From: Pseudoips prasinana
Lineage: Eukaryota > Arthropoda > Insecta > Lepidoptera > Nolidae
DNA length: 64,000 nucleotides
Assembly (NCBI GenBank): GCA_951640165.1
Contig: OX621252.1
Span: forward strand, 30,215,934 to 30,279,933
Direction of reading: 5' to 3'
Shown here: piece after piece, positions 32,285 through 42,633 of the stretch
How the letters are laid out: each line of letters starts with the position of its first letter
Numbering within the stretch: the stretch's first letter is position 1
Notes under the pieces: model-generated
What the model was told of the DNA's origin: nothing
Databases searched by the model: none
The model's input: only the letters and a program-made list of their open reading frames with translations
Position numbers and translations under genes: made by a program

Positions 32285-32795
32285 TCCTGTAGTGTAACTG
32301 TGATAGTTTTGTTGCGTGAGTTCTGTTTGATCTGATGTGCTCCGATTATTTATGTAGTCAGTTTACGTGTATATAAGTTTGATTATTTTTAATATGATGG
32401 ATTATAGCAAGCGGGATCCCAAGCTTAGTAACAAATGAGATTTTAAACTAATTTCCATATCCTAAAGTTTTGTTGTATGTATAGTATTGTTGCATGAATT
32501 CTGTTTGCTCTATTGTTCTACGTTAGTTTTAATACTGATTTTATTTGTATACAAAATGTTTTTTTTTATATGACGGCTTACTGTTCGCCTTGGAAGATTG
32601 AATTGCTTCAACAAATAATAGAACCAAGGCTTGTATCAAATAAGACTATTTGAAATTAATTTCCTTATCTTCATAAGTAAATCTTTTCTTTTGGAATGTA
32701 AATGTGATCGTTTTGTCGAATTAATTTTGTTTCAACGTGATGCTCTTCATTATTATGATCCATTTTGAGGGGCCAGTTGATAAGATTAATTTCTA
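32285..32795 (+). repeat. Three degenerate tandem units of about 200 bp
   Basis: Units begin near 32290, 32470 and 32690. Shared blocks are 'gatagttttgttgcgtgagttctgttt' and its variants 'agtattgttgcatgaattctgttt' and 'gatcgttttgtcgaattaattttgttt', and a second block, 'aaactaatttccatatcctaaag' versus 'gaaattaatttccttatcttcataag'. Heavily diverged, so an old tandem array. Confidence 0.55.
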
Positions 32796-32818
32796 ATACG
32801 GAGATGAATTCGCAAATT

Positions 32819-33055
32819 CAGTGGTGTGCGCCATGGGTTTGAACGGGAAACCACAGCTGAATGACGTCCACTGCTCGACAAGAGCCTCCCCGAAGAATGA
32901 GGGGATATGCCATAATGACCACGCCCGGCAATCGAGTTAGTGACACAGTATGCGACACGTTCGCTGGTAGATATTCTCTAGGGTCGACTGCTAAGCCACC
33001 CACGGGATGAGATGTGGTGGGGATATTCTATGCCGTTAGCCACACAGCTGGATTT
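32819..33055 (+). repeat. Dispersed repeat F copy
   Basis: It carries gacgtccactgctcgacaag, atgccataatgaccacgccc and cacgggatgagatgtggtgg in family order. Confidence 0.6.
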
Positions 33056-33785
33056 GTATACATAAACATATTTGTATGCATAAACTAAAGATGGCCACAT
33101 ATTTGCCATCCTTGCCCGACTTAATAAATTTGTAAATTGTGTGTATACAGATTGAAAGTGGAGCATTGGTAAAGGTAGTAATCTTACTATTAACTCAGTG
33201 CCTTCACGTTTTTAGTTCAATTCCGCCAGAATAACTATTTGTGAGACCCATACAAGGTTTGAAAATCCGCTATACAGAGATTTACTACTCTAGTGCGGAT
33301 TTCATCATTAGTAATAAAAGGTTCACCAAATTTATGCAAATAGAACCAAATTCATGCAAATAGAGAAGTATTACCACTATCCATTGTTTTCAATATTCAT
33401 CGAAATAAATTTTTCAACAAATATAAACGATATATACACTGATTGTAGGAAAATCTCATAAAAATGGCGTCAATGACGTAATAATTGTCATAAATATAGC
33501 GAGCACTCGGGAACGCGTGTATTATTCAGAAGAGAACATTATCATAAATTGAAGAACGCTTAGCGTGTTTGTCCATGGACTAAACTCGGCCCAAACGGCT
33601 GAAAATGACGTACAATAAACAAAAAGCTATTTTAGTTTTAAAATTTACGAAACAGCTCTACTAATTTATGCATGAGCTGTAATTTTTGCTTAGAAAACTC
33701 ATTCAAAAAGTTCAAGAGTGCCTACATAAGTGAGAACTGGAACAATTACGTGGTGTTGGTAACTGTGACGGTTAAATGTTACATA
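33056..33785. other. No gene; doubled 'atgcaaatagaa' block at 33336-33362
   Basis: A short direct duplication contains the octamer atgcaaat twice within 30 bp. Nothing else recognisable. Confidence 0.35.
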
Positions 33786-33787
33786 TC

Positions 33788-33922
33788 TAAAAATACCAAC
33801 ATGCATGTGTCTCGTACTTCGTCAATTTTCTAATAGATTTTCAACTTTATCACATAAGCATATGGTTCACTTTTAATTGGAGAATTTTGACAGATTGGGG
33901 TAGCTGGATGTGCTGGCGTTTG
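33788..33922. mobile_element. 135-bp foldback MITE, copy 3 (one arm decayed)
   Basis: The right arm (tgacagattggggtagctgg to ggcgtttg) and centre (gattttcaactttatcacat) are clear, followed by TA. The left arm is strongly diverged, but the spacing gives the same 135-bp length. Confidence 0.6.
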
Positions 33923-34166
33923 TACTACACAATATTAGTACATAATTATTATATAGAGCGGTATCGGTAACAGAGTCGTCGAATATTAAATTATTTTATA
34001 ACCTGTAGTAACATCAAGAGGTTTGTTGATATATTTTTATTCAAATAAATTTTACATATTTTTTTATAAAAAACTTCTTAAGGCGCTTTGGGCATTTTTG
34101 CGATCGAAAAACAATTGAACTCGTGACACCTCTCTATATAATAATTATGTACGAATATTGTGTATA

Positions 34167-34240
34167 CCGACGCCAGTACATCAAGCTACCTCAATCTGTC
34201 AAATTTCCCCAATTGAAAGTGAACCTTAAGCTTACGTGAC
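34167..34240. mobile_element. 135-bp MITE, copy 4 (left half only)
   Basis: The left arm ccgacgccagtacatcaagc through tcccc.attgaaagtgaacc is present after TA (34165-34166). At 34240 the sequence switches into an RTE LINE tail, and no right arm follows. Confidence 0.65.
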
Positions 34241-34392
34241 CGGAATAACGTAGCGTGGACAGGCCCCCTACAAGATGGACTGATGATCTTGTTATACCCT
34301 CTAAAGCGGATGACCGGTAATTGTGGAGATTTTTGGGGAAGGCCTTTGTCAAGCTATGGATGTCTTTCGGCTAATATGATGATGATGATGAA
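34241..34392 (+). pseudogene. RTE-type LINE 3' terminus
   Basis: Blocks gcgtggacaggccccctaca-agatggactgatgatctt, gggaaggcctttgtcaagct and cggctaatatgatgatgatg are the closing codons (GR-RPPTRWTDDL type) and the GAT-repeat tail of RTE-like LINEs. It is out of frame and decayed. Confidence 0.6.
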
Positions 34393-35425
34393 TGATACGA
34401 GTACGTTCCCAATGTGAACTTGATTCCTTCATTAGTTCCGTTTTCATGGACGTCCGTCATGACGGTCCGTCATTATATACACAGTGGACAAATACATTTA
34501 GGCGCGATGTACACTCACTTTGGCTGTACTCAGCTGTAGCCAGGCAAATGTTTCCACGCTTTTTATTGATAAACTGAATTTTGCCGGCGGCGTTATTTTC
34601 AAATTTAAGCGCGGTGAAACAAATAAACAAAAACTTGAAAAACAAATACAGGGTATACGACATGGTGGGATATTAAAATGTTTGTTTTATTGGATTGATG
34701 TTTTGCCCTTAGAAGCCATATAAACACATTGATGAAATGGGTAAACAATTTATTAAAAGTGTTTATTAAATTTTCTTGTTGATTGACAGTTCTTCTCACA
34801 AAATCTCATACGGTTGTGGCCATTACGATATGTAAGTGATTGGACAGGTTTAGCACCTCGGCGCCCAGTCAGCCAATCGTGATGAACACGATACTTGTTC
34901 TATCTGAGTGTAAATTATCTTTAATAAGTAGGTATGTGGTATGTTTGCCATAGTATAGGAACTGCTTATTTTGAGTTCAGATGGTTGATAGTTGTCCCAA
35001 GATATTTATTTTTCGTATACCCTTTTTTATTTTCTTTTTATGTATGTTGCAATAACATGTTCTACAAGTTATGCAGTTTTCTAGGCAAATTAAATCTTGG
35101 CCTTGCCTTTTGAGTTTCTTAACAAACTAATATTACACATAGCTTAAGGGTGTTTGTACAAAGTAAGGAAAGCAAAAGCGGTCTATGAGCAGTTTCACAG
35201 CAATAGTAATCTTACACATAACAGTCCTGGTATTTTGTTGAATACATCTAAGTCAAAAAATAAGATGATTAGTGGTCAATGTAATATACCGGAATTTGGT
35301 AATGTAATATTCCGGTATATCAATGTATAATCTCGACCGTTGCCTATCCTCGAGAAACCTTTTTTTAAAGATCCATGCTAGTCTCTTGTGAAAACTAGTT
35401 AAAACTCGTGGTATCTGCACTGCTA
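34393..35425. other. No gene; SINE tail at 34905-35015 and hairpin at 35284-35320
   Basis: The 3' part of a B-like SINE (tttgccatagtataggaact, then gagttcagatgg) lies near 34960. The arms atataccggaat and attccggtatat form a 12-bp hairpin. No coding sequence. Confidence 0.4.
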
Positions 35426-35429
35426 TGTA

Positions 35430-35770
35430 TGCCGTGGTATTACCACGTGGTCAGCCGACGCTGCGTCTTTCACTTCCTGGTCGGCACACAAGAACTATTT
35501 TGCCCCAGCGGCCATCAGTTCTACGAGCTATGTGCCCTGCCAACTGCCACTACACTTTTTCAATTCTTTGGATTATGACGGTTACTTGGGTTTGCCTCTG
35601 GATTTCTGATTCGTACAGAGAAACTCCGAGCATAGTCAGTTCTATTATTCTTTGGGCGATCTTTAGCCTTCTTATGAGGCCCAAAGTGAGTGACTTCGTC
35701 TCTGTTCCGTAAGTTAATACTGGCAATTCGTACTGAACGAAAATTTTTGACATGAGACAATACAGTGTTT
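35430..35770 (-). pseudogene. RTE-type LINE RT tail
   Basis: The minus strand reads IFVQYELPVLTYGTETKSLT, IRRLKIAQRIIELTMLGVSL, QRQTQVTVIIQRIEKV and, in other frames, WQLAGHIARRTDGRW and a GRP-type end. This is the well-known C-terminal region of an RTE-like family in Lepidoptera and other insects. It has at least one stop or frame change, lacks RT catalytic motifs and is a dead fragment. Confidence 0.75.
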
Positions 35771-35774
35771 GTGA

Positions 35775-36145
35775 AAGAATATTTTAGGCACGGATAAACG
35801 CCAAAATAAACCCTCAATACCACCATAACATTTTTAAGCTTATTCTCTACTATACCCTTACATCAGAACAAACGCTGGCAGCCAAAATATCGATATACAG
35901 TAACAATAAAAAACGTATCTAACAACGGGGCTAAGCCATCTTTGTACGAAATTCGAGTATGAAAATTTTAGACTTGCCAACGGTTTTAAACTGTAAAATT
36001 TTACGGCCAACACGGGACTATGTATGTATATGGCGGTCGGTGGCAAAACTTTTATATTTTTGAATAGAAGTAGTAAATAATGGTGGAGTTTTGTTTCAAC
36101 GCTTTAGGTTTAGATGATACATACTATTGTCTTCAAAATATGCTG
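35775..36145. other. No recognisable feature
   Basis: AT-rich spacer; nothing recognised. Confidence 0.3.
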
Positions 36146-36148
36146 ACA

Positions 36149-36440
36149 ATATCCTGGGACATTATTTAGGTACACACGGCCATCTGATCCTAAACTAAGC
36201 AGAGCTTGTACTATGGAAACCAGATAACTGATATACTACATATACTACTTTTCTTTTGTAAATACATACTTAGATAGATATATACACCCAGACTCCTGAG
36301 TGTTGTGCATGAACATGTCTGTTTGTCCTGACAAACAGACATGTTCATGCACACAAATATCTGTCCTGGGTGGCAATCGAACCCACGACCCCCGGCGTGA
36401 AAAGCTAGGATTTACCAACCACGCCAACATGCTCGTCAAT
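36149..36440 (-). mobile_element. SINE family B with an internal inverted duplication
   Basis: It is a full-length copy (tail near tttagg..atcagatggccgtgt, B box gggttcgattgccacccag) but longer than its sisters. The segment tgtgcatgaacatgtctgtt is present once in each direction (36304-36327 and 36330-36353), making a perfect 24-bp-arm hairpin with a 2-bp centre. Confidence 0.85.
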
Positions 36441-36499
36441 GCTGGTCCACTATACATACCTCCTATAATTTTTTAACAGTACAAGTAAATCGATTGTGT

Positions 36500-36785
36500 A
36501 ATGCACTAGGTACCAGTACCAATACGACATGGTCAAAATATAGCACCTTTTTAAAATGTGGTGAAAAACCACTATTTATCCTATTAGTAATGAAATTATT
36601 CTTGCTACTTGACAATTCATTTAATCTGCGTTTCTACTTTAAAACAAATTTATTTATATCTTTAGAAGAGATCGCACCTAATGATAAGGCGGCCATTTGT
36701 ACAATTTTGAGACATGTTCATAGTTATTTGTATGTAATATCTTTTGGTGTACAATAAAGGATTACTTACTTTACTTATTTATTAG
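36500..36785 (+). mobile_element. Probable LINE 3' end
   Basis: The end ataaggcggccatttgtaca, then tggtgtacaataaaggatta and a (TTTACTTA)-like tail, resembles LINE 3' ends common in Lepidoptera. No coding motif was identified in the preceding 200 bp. Confidence 0.4.
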
Positions 36786-37385
36786 TGTATTGAACTTTTT
36801 TATGCATGAATATGAACTTTATTAATCTATGCAGTATATATAATAGGACTACACTCTTTAGAACTGACGATGGTACACTACCAGCTGAAATGTTTAAGTT
36901 ATACTAGTTTATCCTTTTAGTCTGGAAGAAATCGCTATTATGCGATAAGACCACCAATTGTACATACATTATTTTAGATATTAAGGCTATAGGCAAATCA
37001 TTACCTTGGTTATCCGACGTTTCGCACCAGATTGACGGGTTGCACCAGCCGTGGTCACGGGTCGACTCGTCGACACATCGGGTAACGAAGGTAATGATTT
37101 GCCCGATTAGACCCGTGTCCACAGTATATAAAAATGTGTACAAATCGCGAAAGTTTAAAAACATTGATATTAAGGCTTTTTTCCGCAAACTGTTTTTATA
37201 TTTTGTGCAATCAAGTGTAGCTATCTATCTATGTTATATTATTATTAATGTCCTCCTGTCGAATTTAGAGAACCTAGGCTAACTGTATTCGACATGTTAA
37301 AAAATGTCATGGCAGCTAATCTTAATATAGCGCAAACACTAGAACACTTTCTACTTACTTAATTTCTACTGGACTCTTGGGGTCA
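36786..37385. other. No gene; 25-bp-arm inverted repeat at 36993-37102
   Basis: Arms gcaaatcattaccttggtta (36993 on) and taacgaaggtaatgatttgc (ending 37102) are near-complementary around about 60 bp. The loop holds the GC-rich gtcacgggtcgactcgtcga. Confidence 0.45.
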
Positions 37386-37387
37386 TA

Positions 37388-37545
37388 TGGGATGGGCTGG
37401 CCGACACGACCATAAAGATGCCAGGTGCAGGAAATCTACTTTACGTCCGTCTTCTAGGTACGCGAGTGTAACACCACCTACTTCCAGGCTCAAGGCTGAT
37501 ATTAAGAATAGTTCTTCATGGACAACTTTTTGCCACGACCTGTGA
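37388..37545 (-). mobile_element. SINE family E body, degraded
   Basis: Blocks gatgggctggccgacacgac, gccaggtgcaggaaat and tacgtccgtcttctag match the middle of family E on the minus strand at low identity. Confidence 0.4.
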
Positions 37546-37804
37546 TTTAAAGGAGCTCACTAATGCTCATGGAGATCATCAAAGGAGATCAACAGATCAT
37601 GCTACCGCTGTACCAGGCATTTATGTTCGGATTTTTATTATATTAAGTGTGCATACAAAATCATGGTTGTTTAAGTTCGGCGACATACTTCGGTTCCCTT
37701 CCATTTTGTTTGTCCGATTTATTTTCATTGAACATTTTTCCAAGGCCATAAAGGACAAGTTCCGATAGTAAGTTATGATATCGTATGATAATGTATATGT
37801 GATA

Positions 37805-38120
37805 CTAGCTGTGCCCCGCGACTTTACACGCGTTAAACTTTATAAATTATCACAGCTCCTCCGCCGTAGGTGATACCGTGATAATATGTAGCCTATAATA
37901 TGTTGACCGACCTCTTAGTAATATTCATGCAAAATTTGAAGTAAATTCATGCAGTACTTTTTTAGTTTAGGCCGAACATACATACAGACAAACAGACAAA
38001 AATTCTAAAAACTATATTTTTGGCTTCGATATCGATTGTAGATCACGCCCCAAGTATCCTTTAAAAAAAATATTCAATGTACAGTTTTGACTTTCATACG
38101 ATTTTATTATATGTATAGAT
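37805..38120 (-). mobile_element. LEP1-like Helitron
   Basis: Same subfamily as 25706 and 46640: CTAG at the 37805 end, gtgccccgcgactttacacg, then catacatacagacaaacag, ending attatatgtatagat. Confidence 0.7.
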
Positions 38121-39460
38121 TAGGTGGGTTATAAAATGACAATCGTATTCACTGTTCGAGCATTTTTCCCAATGTACTCACTTTACAAAAAGCTTACATT
38201 ACAGTAAGTATAAGTATAGAGTCCCTTAGAATAGAGAGTGCCCTCGCAAAATCCGATGGGACAGCAATCCAACACCAAAATTGTACTCTTAAGATAAGAT
38301 AAGATAAGATAAGACAAATTTATTTGCTTTAAACATGGTCATTACAGGTCTTAAAAATAATTATAATAAGTTACTACATGTCTAACCAGGTACTGGTATG
38401 GAAATATTATACCTTAAGTCTAAATCTAGCTCATCGATAAAGCTACAATCTAAGTTATCCCTTAACTACTAATTGCCAACCAATCAAGAGGTTCCTAAAC
38501 CACGAGTACATACTTAAAACTTACAGCATATTCCAAACACCTGTACTAGATAATTCGTGCACCTATCTAATCTCCTCGCCAATAAGTGCTCAGCTAGTTT
38601 CGGGAGGTAAGTGCTCCACTAAATTGCATGTAAGGTTCCAACTTGGTAGAAACCGTAAATTAATTTCCGATATCTAAAGGTGGCTGACTGAGTCGGAGCA
38701 TGCTTTGTGAGAACTGATGTGGGTGATTGATACAGACGTGTTGTTAAGGTATTCAGATTGATTGAGACGAGTACTTGACAGTAGTTCTATATTATTAAAA
38801 TCTAGAATTCAGAATGTAGCCATCTCGATGACAGATTGAAATATCTATGTAGGATCAAAAGGCTTTATTTATGCATGTGCAGCTTTATTTTGTCAAAGAC
38901 TGATCATAGATATTATGTCTATGGTAACGAGTTTTGGCGCCAACGCGGAAAAGCACGCATCGAGGCTATGTTTTATTTTCAATAACTGGTGTAAATTCGA
39001 GTTTTTATGTGTAAATATGGTGGAGTTTTAGACATAACATCTTCGACAACGTACACAAGTGGAGGAAAGTGCGATATTGCCGTGAATTGTGATTTTCCGT
39101 GTTGAAACCAAAACTCCATTAAAGCCTCTAATAAAGTCTCCACTGCTTTACTGGGGTAGGACCATGACTTGACTGTGACGGACGTGACGGACATGACTGA
39201 CTGACTTTGAAATATAAATATAACAACTGAAGACGAGGCGGTATGATCACAGATCTTAGCCTGCCCAAAGAGGGCGAAAAAAAATGTCTAAGGTAACATC
39301 GGGGATATCGTGAGTGCATGGTGTATGACAATTCTATTCTGTAAGGAGAATATTTGAGCAAGACGCAATCTGTAAAAAGTATAATTATTTTAAAATAAAT
39401 ATATAAGACGTTATTTTGTGAGTTAAACTACGAAGTTTAATTTCTCGATTCCCACATGTA
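38121..39460. other. Mostly unannotated; LINE-type tail with (AAGAT)n at 38287-38312
   Basis: The aagataagataagataagat run followed by caaatttatttgctttaaac is the mirror image of a LINE 3' end on the minus strand (to about 38560). No coding part remains, and nothing is recognised from 38560 to 39460. Confidence 0.45.
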
Positions 39461-39462
39461 TA

Positions 39463-39850
39463 ATAATAATAATAATATGTCCTCCGACTATGGAGACTAG
39501 CCATCTGCGACGTATTAAAGTGCACAAGTGTGTGCGCAAACACAGGGGCACTTTCTATTCCATCACTCTCATGATCCGATTGGCCGACTAGTGACACGAC
39601 CGAAAAGACGTCAGGTACAGGACCGACGACTTTACGTGCTCTTCGAGGCATGGGGGTATATACTGCCAACTCCCAGACTTCGGGCTGATACTAAGAACAT
39701 TTTCTTCTACATCAAAATCCCAAAATCACTTTTGGCCCGACCCGGGATTTTAATCCTGGGTTAAAATCCCGGGTCGGGCCAAAAGTCGTTATCTGAATCT
39801 ATCTATCGTTTGAACCTACCACTAGACCACCGAGACTAGACTAGACCAAC
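39463..39850 (-). mobile_element. SINE family E with a 26-bp perfect hairpin
   Basis: The minus strand carries the full body: tcatgagagtgatggaatag, ggtcctgtacctgacgtctt and catagtcggaggacatatta. In the head region 39728-39753 and 39761-39786 are exact reverse complements (ttggcccgacccgggatttt in the arm), a 7-bp-loop hairpin that other copies lack. Confidence 0.8.
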
Positions 39851-39990
39851 GAGGTATATACGATACGAATAGTTACCCACCCCAGCTTCATACGGGTGGA
39901 TAGATAAATAGATAGAAAGATAAATTAATACTAAACGCAAAGTGATGTTAATTTACAGTATTGCTATTTTAGTACGAATCTCATTCTTTT

Positions 39991-40605
39991 TAGGGTTCCG
40001 TAGCCAAATGGCAAAAAACGGAACCCTTATAGATTCGTCATGTCTGTCTGTCCGTCCGTATGTCACAGCCACTTTTTTCCGAAACTATAAGAGCTGTAGC
40101 GTTGAAACTTGGTCAGTCGATGTATTCAGTGAACCGCATTAAGTTTTTTACACAATACCTGCTCCGTCGTGGGTAAAAAATAAAAAAGAACAATAATTTT
40201 AGGGGGTCCCCATGTATAGAACTGTATCTCAAAAAAAATTTTTTCATCGTACCCATACGTGTGGGGTATCTATGGACAGGTCTTCAAAAATGATATAGAG
40301 GTTTCTAATATATATTTTTTCTAAACTGAATATTTTGCGCAAGAGACACTTCCAAAGTGGTAAAATGAGTGACCCCCCTGTAACTTCTAAAATATGAGAA
40401 TGATAAAACTAAAAAAAATATATGATGTACATTACCATGCAAACTAACAACGAAAATTGGTTTGAACGAAATCTAGCGAGTAGTTTTTTTTGAATACGTC
40501 ATAAATCGTAAACCGCAGTTTGCTTTCATTTAATCAACTGAAATAATTGCTGCTACGGAACCCTTCATGTGCGAGTCCGACTCGCACTTGGACGGTGTTT
40601 TTATT
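39991..40605 (+). mobile_element. Helitron-like element of the 'agggttccgtag' family
   Basis: It begins tagggttccgtagccaaatg, has a tgtctgtctgtccgtccgta stretch and ends with the hairpin gtgcgagtccgactcgcac (40569-40587) followed by a T-rich end. A tacggaaccct inverted copy of the start lies at 40554-40564. A subterminal hairpin before the 3' end is a Helitron trait, but the final CTRR is not clear. A second copy is at 61373. No coding sequence. Confidence 0.65.
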
Positions 40606-40762
40606 TAATAATTTGCAGGCCATGAGCTTTTGTAATGCCATTGCACTGGAAGTCCATTATCATCGAGACTAAGACTTGGATCTTAGGCAACATACGAAAA
40701 ATTTTATCATTTCTCCCTATAACATTATCTAATTAGATAAAATTATTGGGTAATAATAATAT

Positions 40763-40935
40763 GTATCCGGGGACAATATTTACACACGGCCATCTGATCC
40801 CAAATTAAGCAGAGCTTGTATTATGGAAATCAGATAACTGATATTGTAGAAACTACTTTTTTTTTGTAAATACATACTAATATATATTCAGGACACACAA
40901 AGGCTCAGGACAAACAGACATGTTCATTCATAAAT
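40763..40935 (-). mobile_element. SINE family B, truncated
   Basis: The minus strand has the 3' tail (aatacaagctctgcttaatt, gatcagatggccgtgtgtaa) and part of the body, and ends inside gaacatgtctgtttgtcctg. The head with the B box is lost next to a small foldback element. Confidence 0.7.
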
Positions 40936-40942
40936 ATATTAT

Positions 40943-41077
40943 AATAGAAGGGCTACAGCTATTTAAAATTTAGATAGAATTATTTTTTTCTCTATGATGT
41001 CCATTTCATTACGGCGTAGTTAATTTCAATTAATTCTAAATTTTATTAATAAATTTAATAGCTGTAACACTTCTATT
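40943..41077. mobile_element. Small foldback element
   Basis: Imperfect inverted ends aatagaagggctacagctat and aatagctgtaacacttctat enclose an AT-rich centre, about 135 bp in all. It abuts the truncated SINE, so it may have inserted into it. Seen once. Confidence 0.45.
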
Positions 41078-41404
41078 ACCAATCTCTAATAACCTAATGT
41101 GTCAGAAATTGAGAACGTTTTGTGGTTGGTAAGCGATTGATACGTTAGAATCTATTAAGCTGAGAAGTTTGAAGTGGAAAGGAAATTATTGAAATAGGTA
41201 GCAAGCATTCAAAATTAATTTAGCGTTTGTAGATGAGTGAACATTTGGATCTCTCAACGATCGTAAACCTCCTAGGGACTTGGATGATGTATGAAAGAGA
41301 GAAGAAGCGTTTATAAGCTTTCATGAACCAACGCTGGATGATAGGTGATTGAAAAACTATTGATTATATAGATTAAATATAATTCTTGCGTGCCAGGCAC
41401 CATA

Positions 41405-42060
41405 TCATTTGACTTTTTTATTTATTTATTTTATTTTATTTTATTGGTACAGAAACAGATTACAGATTCTATGAACTTCTACATATTTTATGTTATAAGC
41501 AAAATTTTAACCTGTAGTCCAATTATAACTGTACACAGCACTTATATTATAGCTTCATATATATTTATAATTATGTATTCGAGATAATTGAAATTAGAGT
41601 ACACACACAATAATTATACATTATGCACAATAATTGGCATGCTAAAATTAATAGTTTTAGTTTATAAAGGTTTTAAATGTAGATTTTCTTTTTTAAACAA
41701 AGCTTTTTTAAAGTTGTTTATACTGTCATGAAATATGTCAGTATCGGAGCATATAGAATTATACTGCCTACACATTCTTATAAGTGGACTATTTTGAGAT
41801 ACATTATTATTTCTAACAGGTATGCTAAAGAGTTGTGGTATACGCACAGATCGCGTTGGTATTTTAAAGTCTAAGTGATTTACAAGGTCACTGTTAAGTG
41901 TGTTATTTACAATTTTATGTAGAGTGCACATGTCGTTTATCCATCTCCTTCTTTCTAGGCTTATCATACCAAACTTTCGAAGTCGACCTTCGTAATCTAT
42001 TATTTTTCTCCTTAGGCCATACTTTGTGCAAAGAGCTCTAACAAATATTATATTACCAGG
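41405..42060 (-). pseudogene. LINE RT tail with 3' UTR and (TAAAA)n end
   Basis: The minus-strand frame reads RALCTKYGLRRKIIDYEGRL-type sequence, then GMISLERRRWINDMCTLHKI, LDFKIPTRSVRIPQLFSIPV, SPLIRMCRQYNSIC and FHDSINNFKKAL. This is the C-terminal end of a LINE polymerase; SLE.RR and a closing P..R....N are typical. A 3' UTR follows to the ttattttattttattttatt run at 41410-41444, the complement of its repeat tail. 5'-truncated, open for 101 codons. Confidence 0.7.
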
Positions 42061-42388
42061 TCAGCATACTAGATGCCAGATATCGTAATGTCCTGTGATT
42101 TTTTCTATTATCATGTCAGAATACTTGATCATGATTCGGTTGGTAAAAAGTTGCCGTAGCATATGATGCTTGCAACACGCATGGCAAACGGGGAGGGGGA
42201 AGGATCTACTGATCTTTCCCCCCTCTCCGTTTTTCTCCGATTGGTGCTAGCAGTTTTACTCACACCCAGGACAATAAAATTATATAACGTCCAGCTGCTC
42301 ATAGAGCGACCTAAGGATAAAATGTATAATGAAGAATTCTGAAAGAAAATCTGACTAATAATACATTTTGAAGTCATATGATTAATTA
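42061..42388. other. No gene; purine-rich hairpin at 42186-42232
   Basis: aaacggggagggggaaggat and atctttcccccctctccgtt form an imperfect stem of about 21 bp around a 4-bp loop. It stands out as a GC-rich purine/pyrimidine mirror. Nothing else recognised. Confidence 0.45.
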
Positions 42389-42633
42389 CGGTCACCGTAG
42401 CCTAGTTGGTAGTGCTCCTGCCTACGAAGCTGGTGGTCCTGGGTTCGAATCCCGGTAAGTGCAAATATGATGTGTGATGAGCACGAATATTTGTTTCTGA
42501 GTCATGGATGTTTTCTATGTATTTAAGTGTTTATCTATCTATGTAAGTATGTATATCGTCGCCTGGTACCCATAGTACAAGCTTTTATTAGTTAGTAGAT
42601 TGATGATCTGTGTGACATTGACTAGCACTAGAT
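42389..42633 (+). mobile_element. tRNA-derived SINE, family C
   Basis: A box within ggtcaccgtagcctagttgg, B box cctgggttcgaatcccggta, then tgtgatgagcacgaatattt, the central ttctgagtcatggatgtttt and the 3' tail gtacccatagtacaagcttt. Close relatives are at 46199 and 51852, almost without gaps. It resembles a tRNA for its first 73 bases but has no matched acceptor stem. Confidence 0.85.

Noticed and set aside
33336..33362. Paired octamer enhancer (atgcaaat twice)
   Set aside because: A short local duplication in AT-rich DNA with no gene nearby; chance is enough.
42389..42462. A tRNA gene on the plus strand (A and B boxes present; same at 46199 and 51852)
   Set aside because: The acceptor stem does not pair, the sequence continues into a shared body and tail, and near-identical copies exist, so it is a SINE head.
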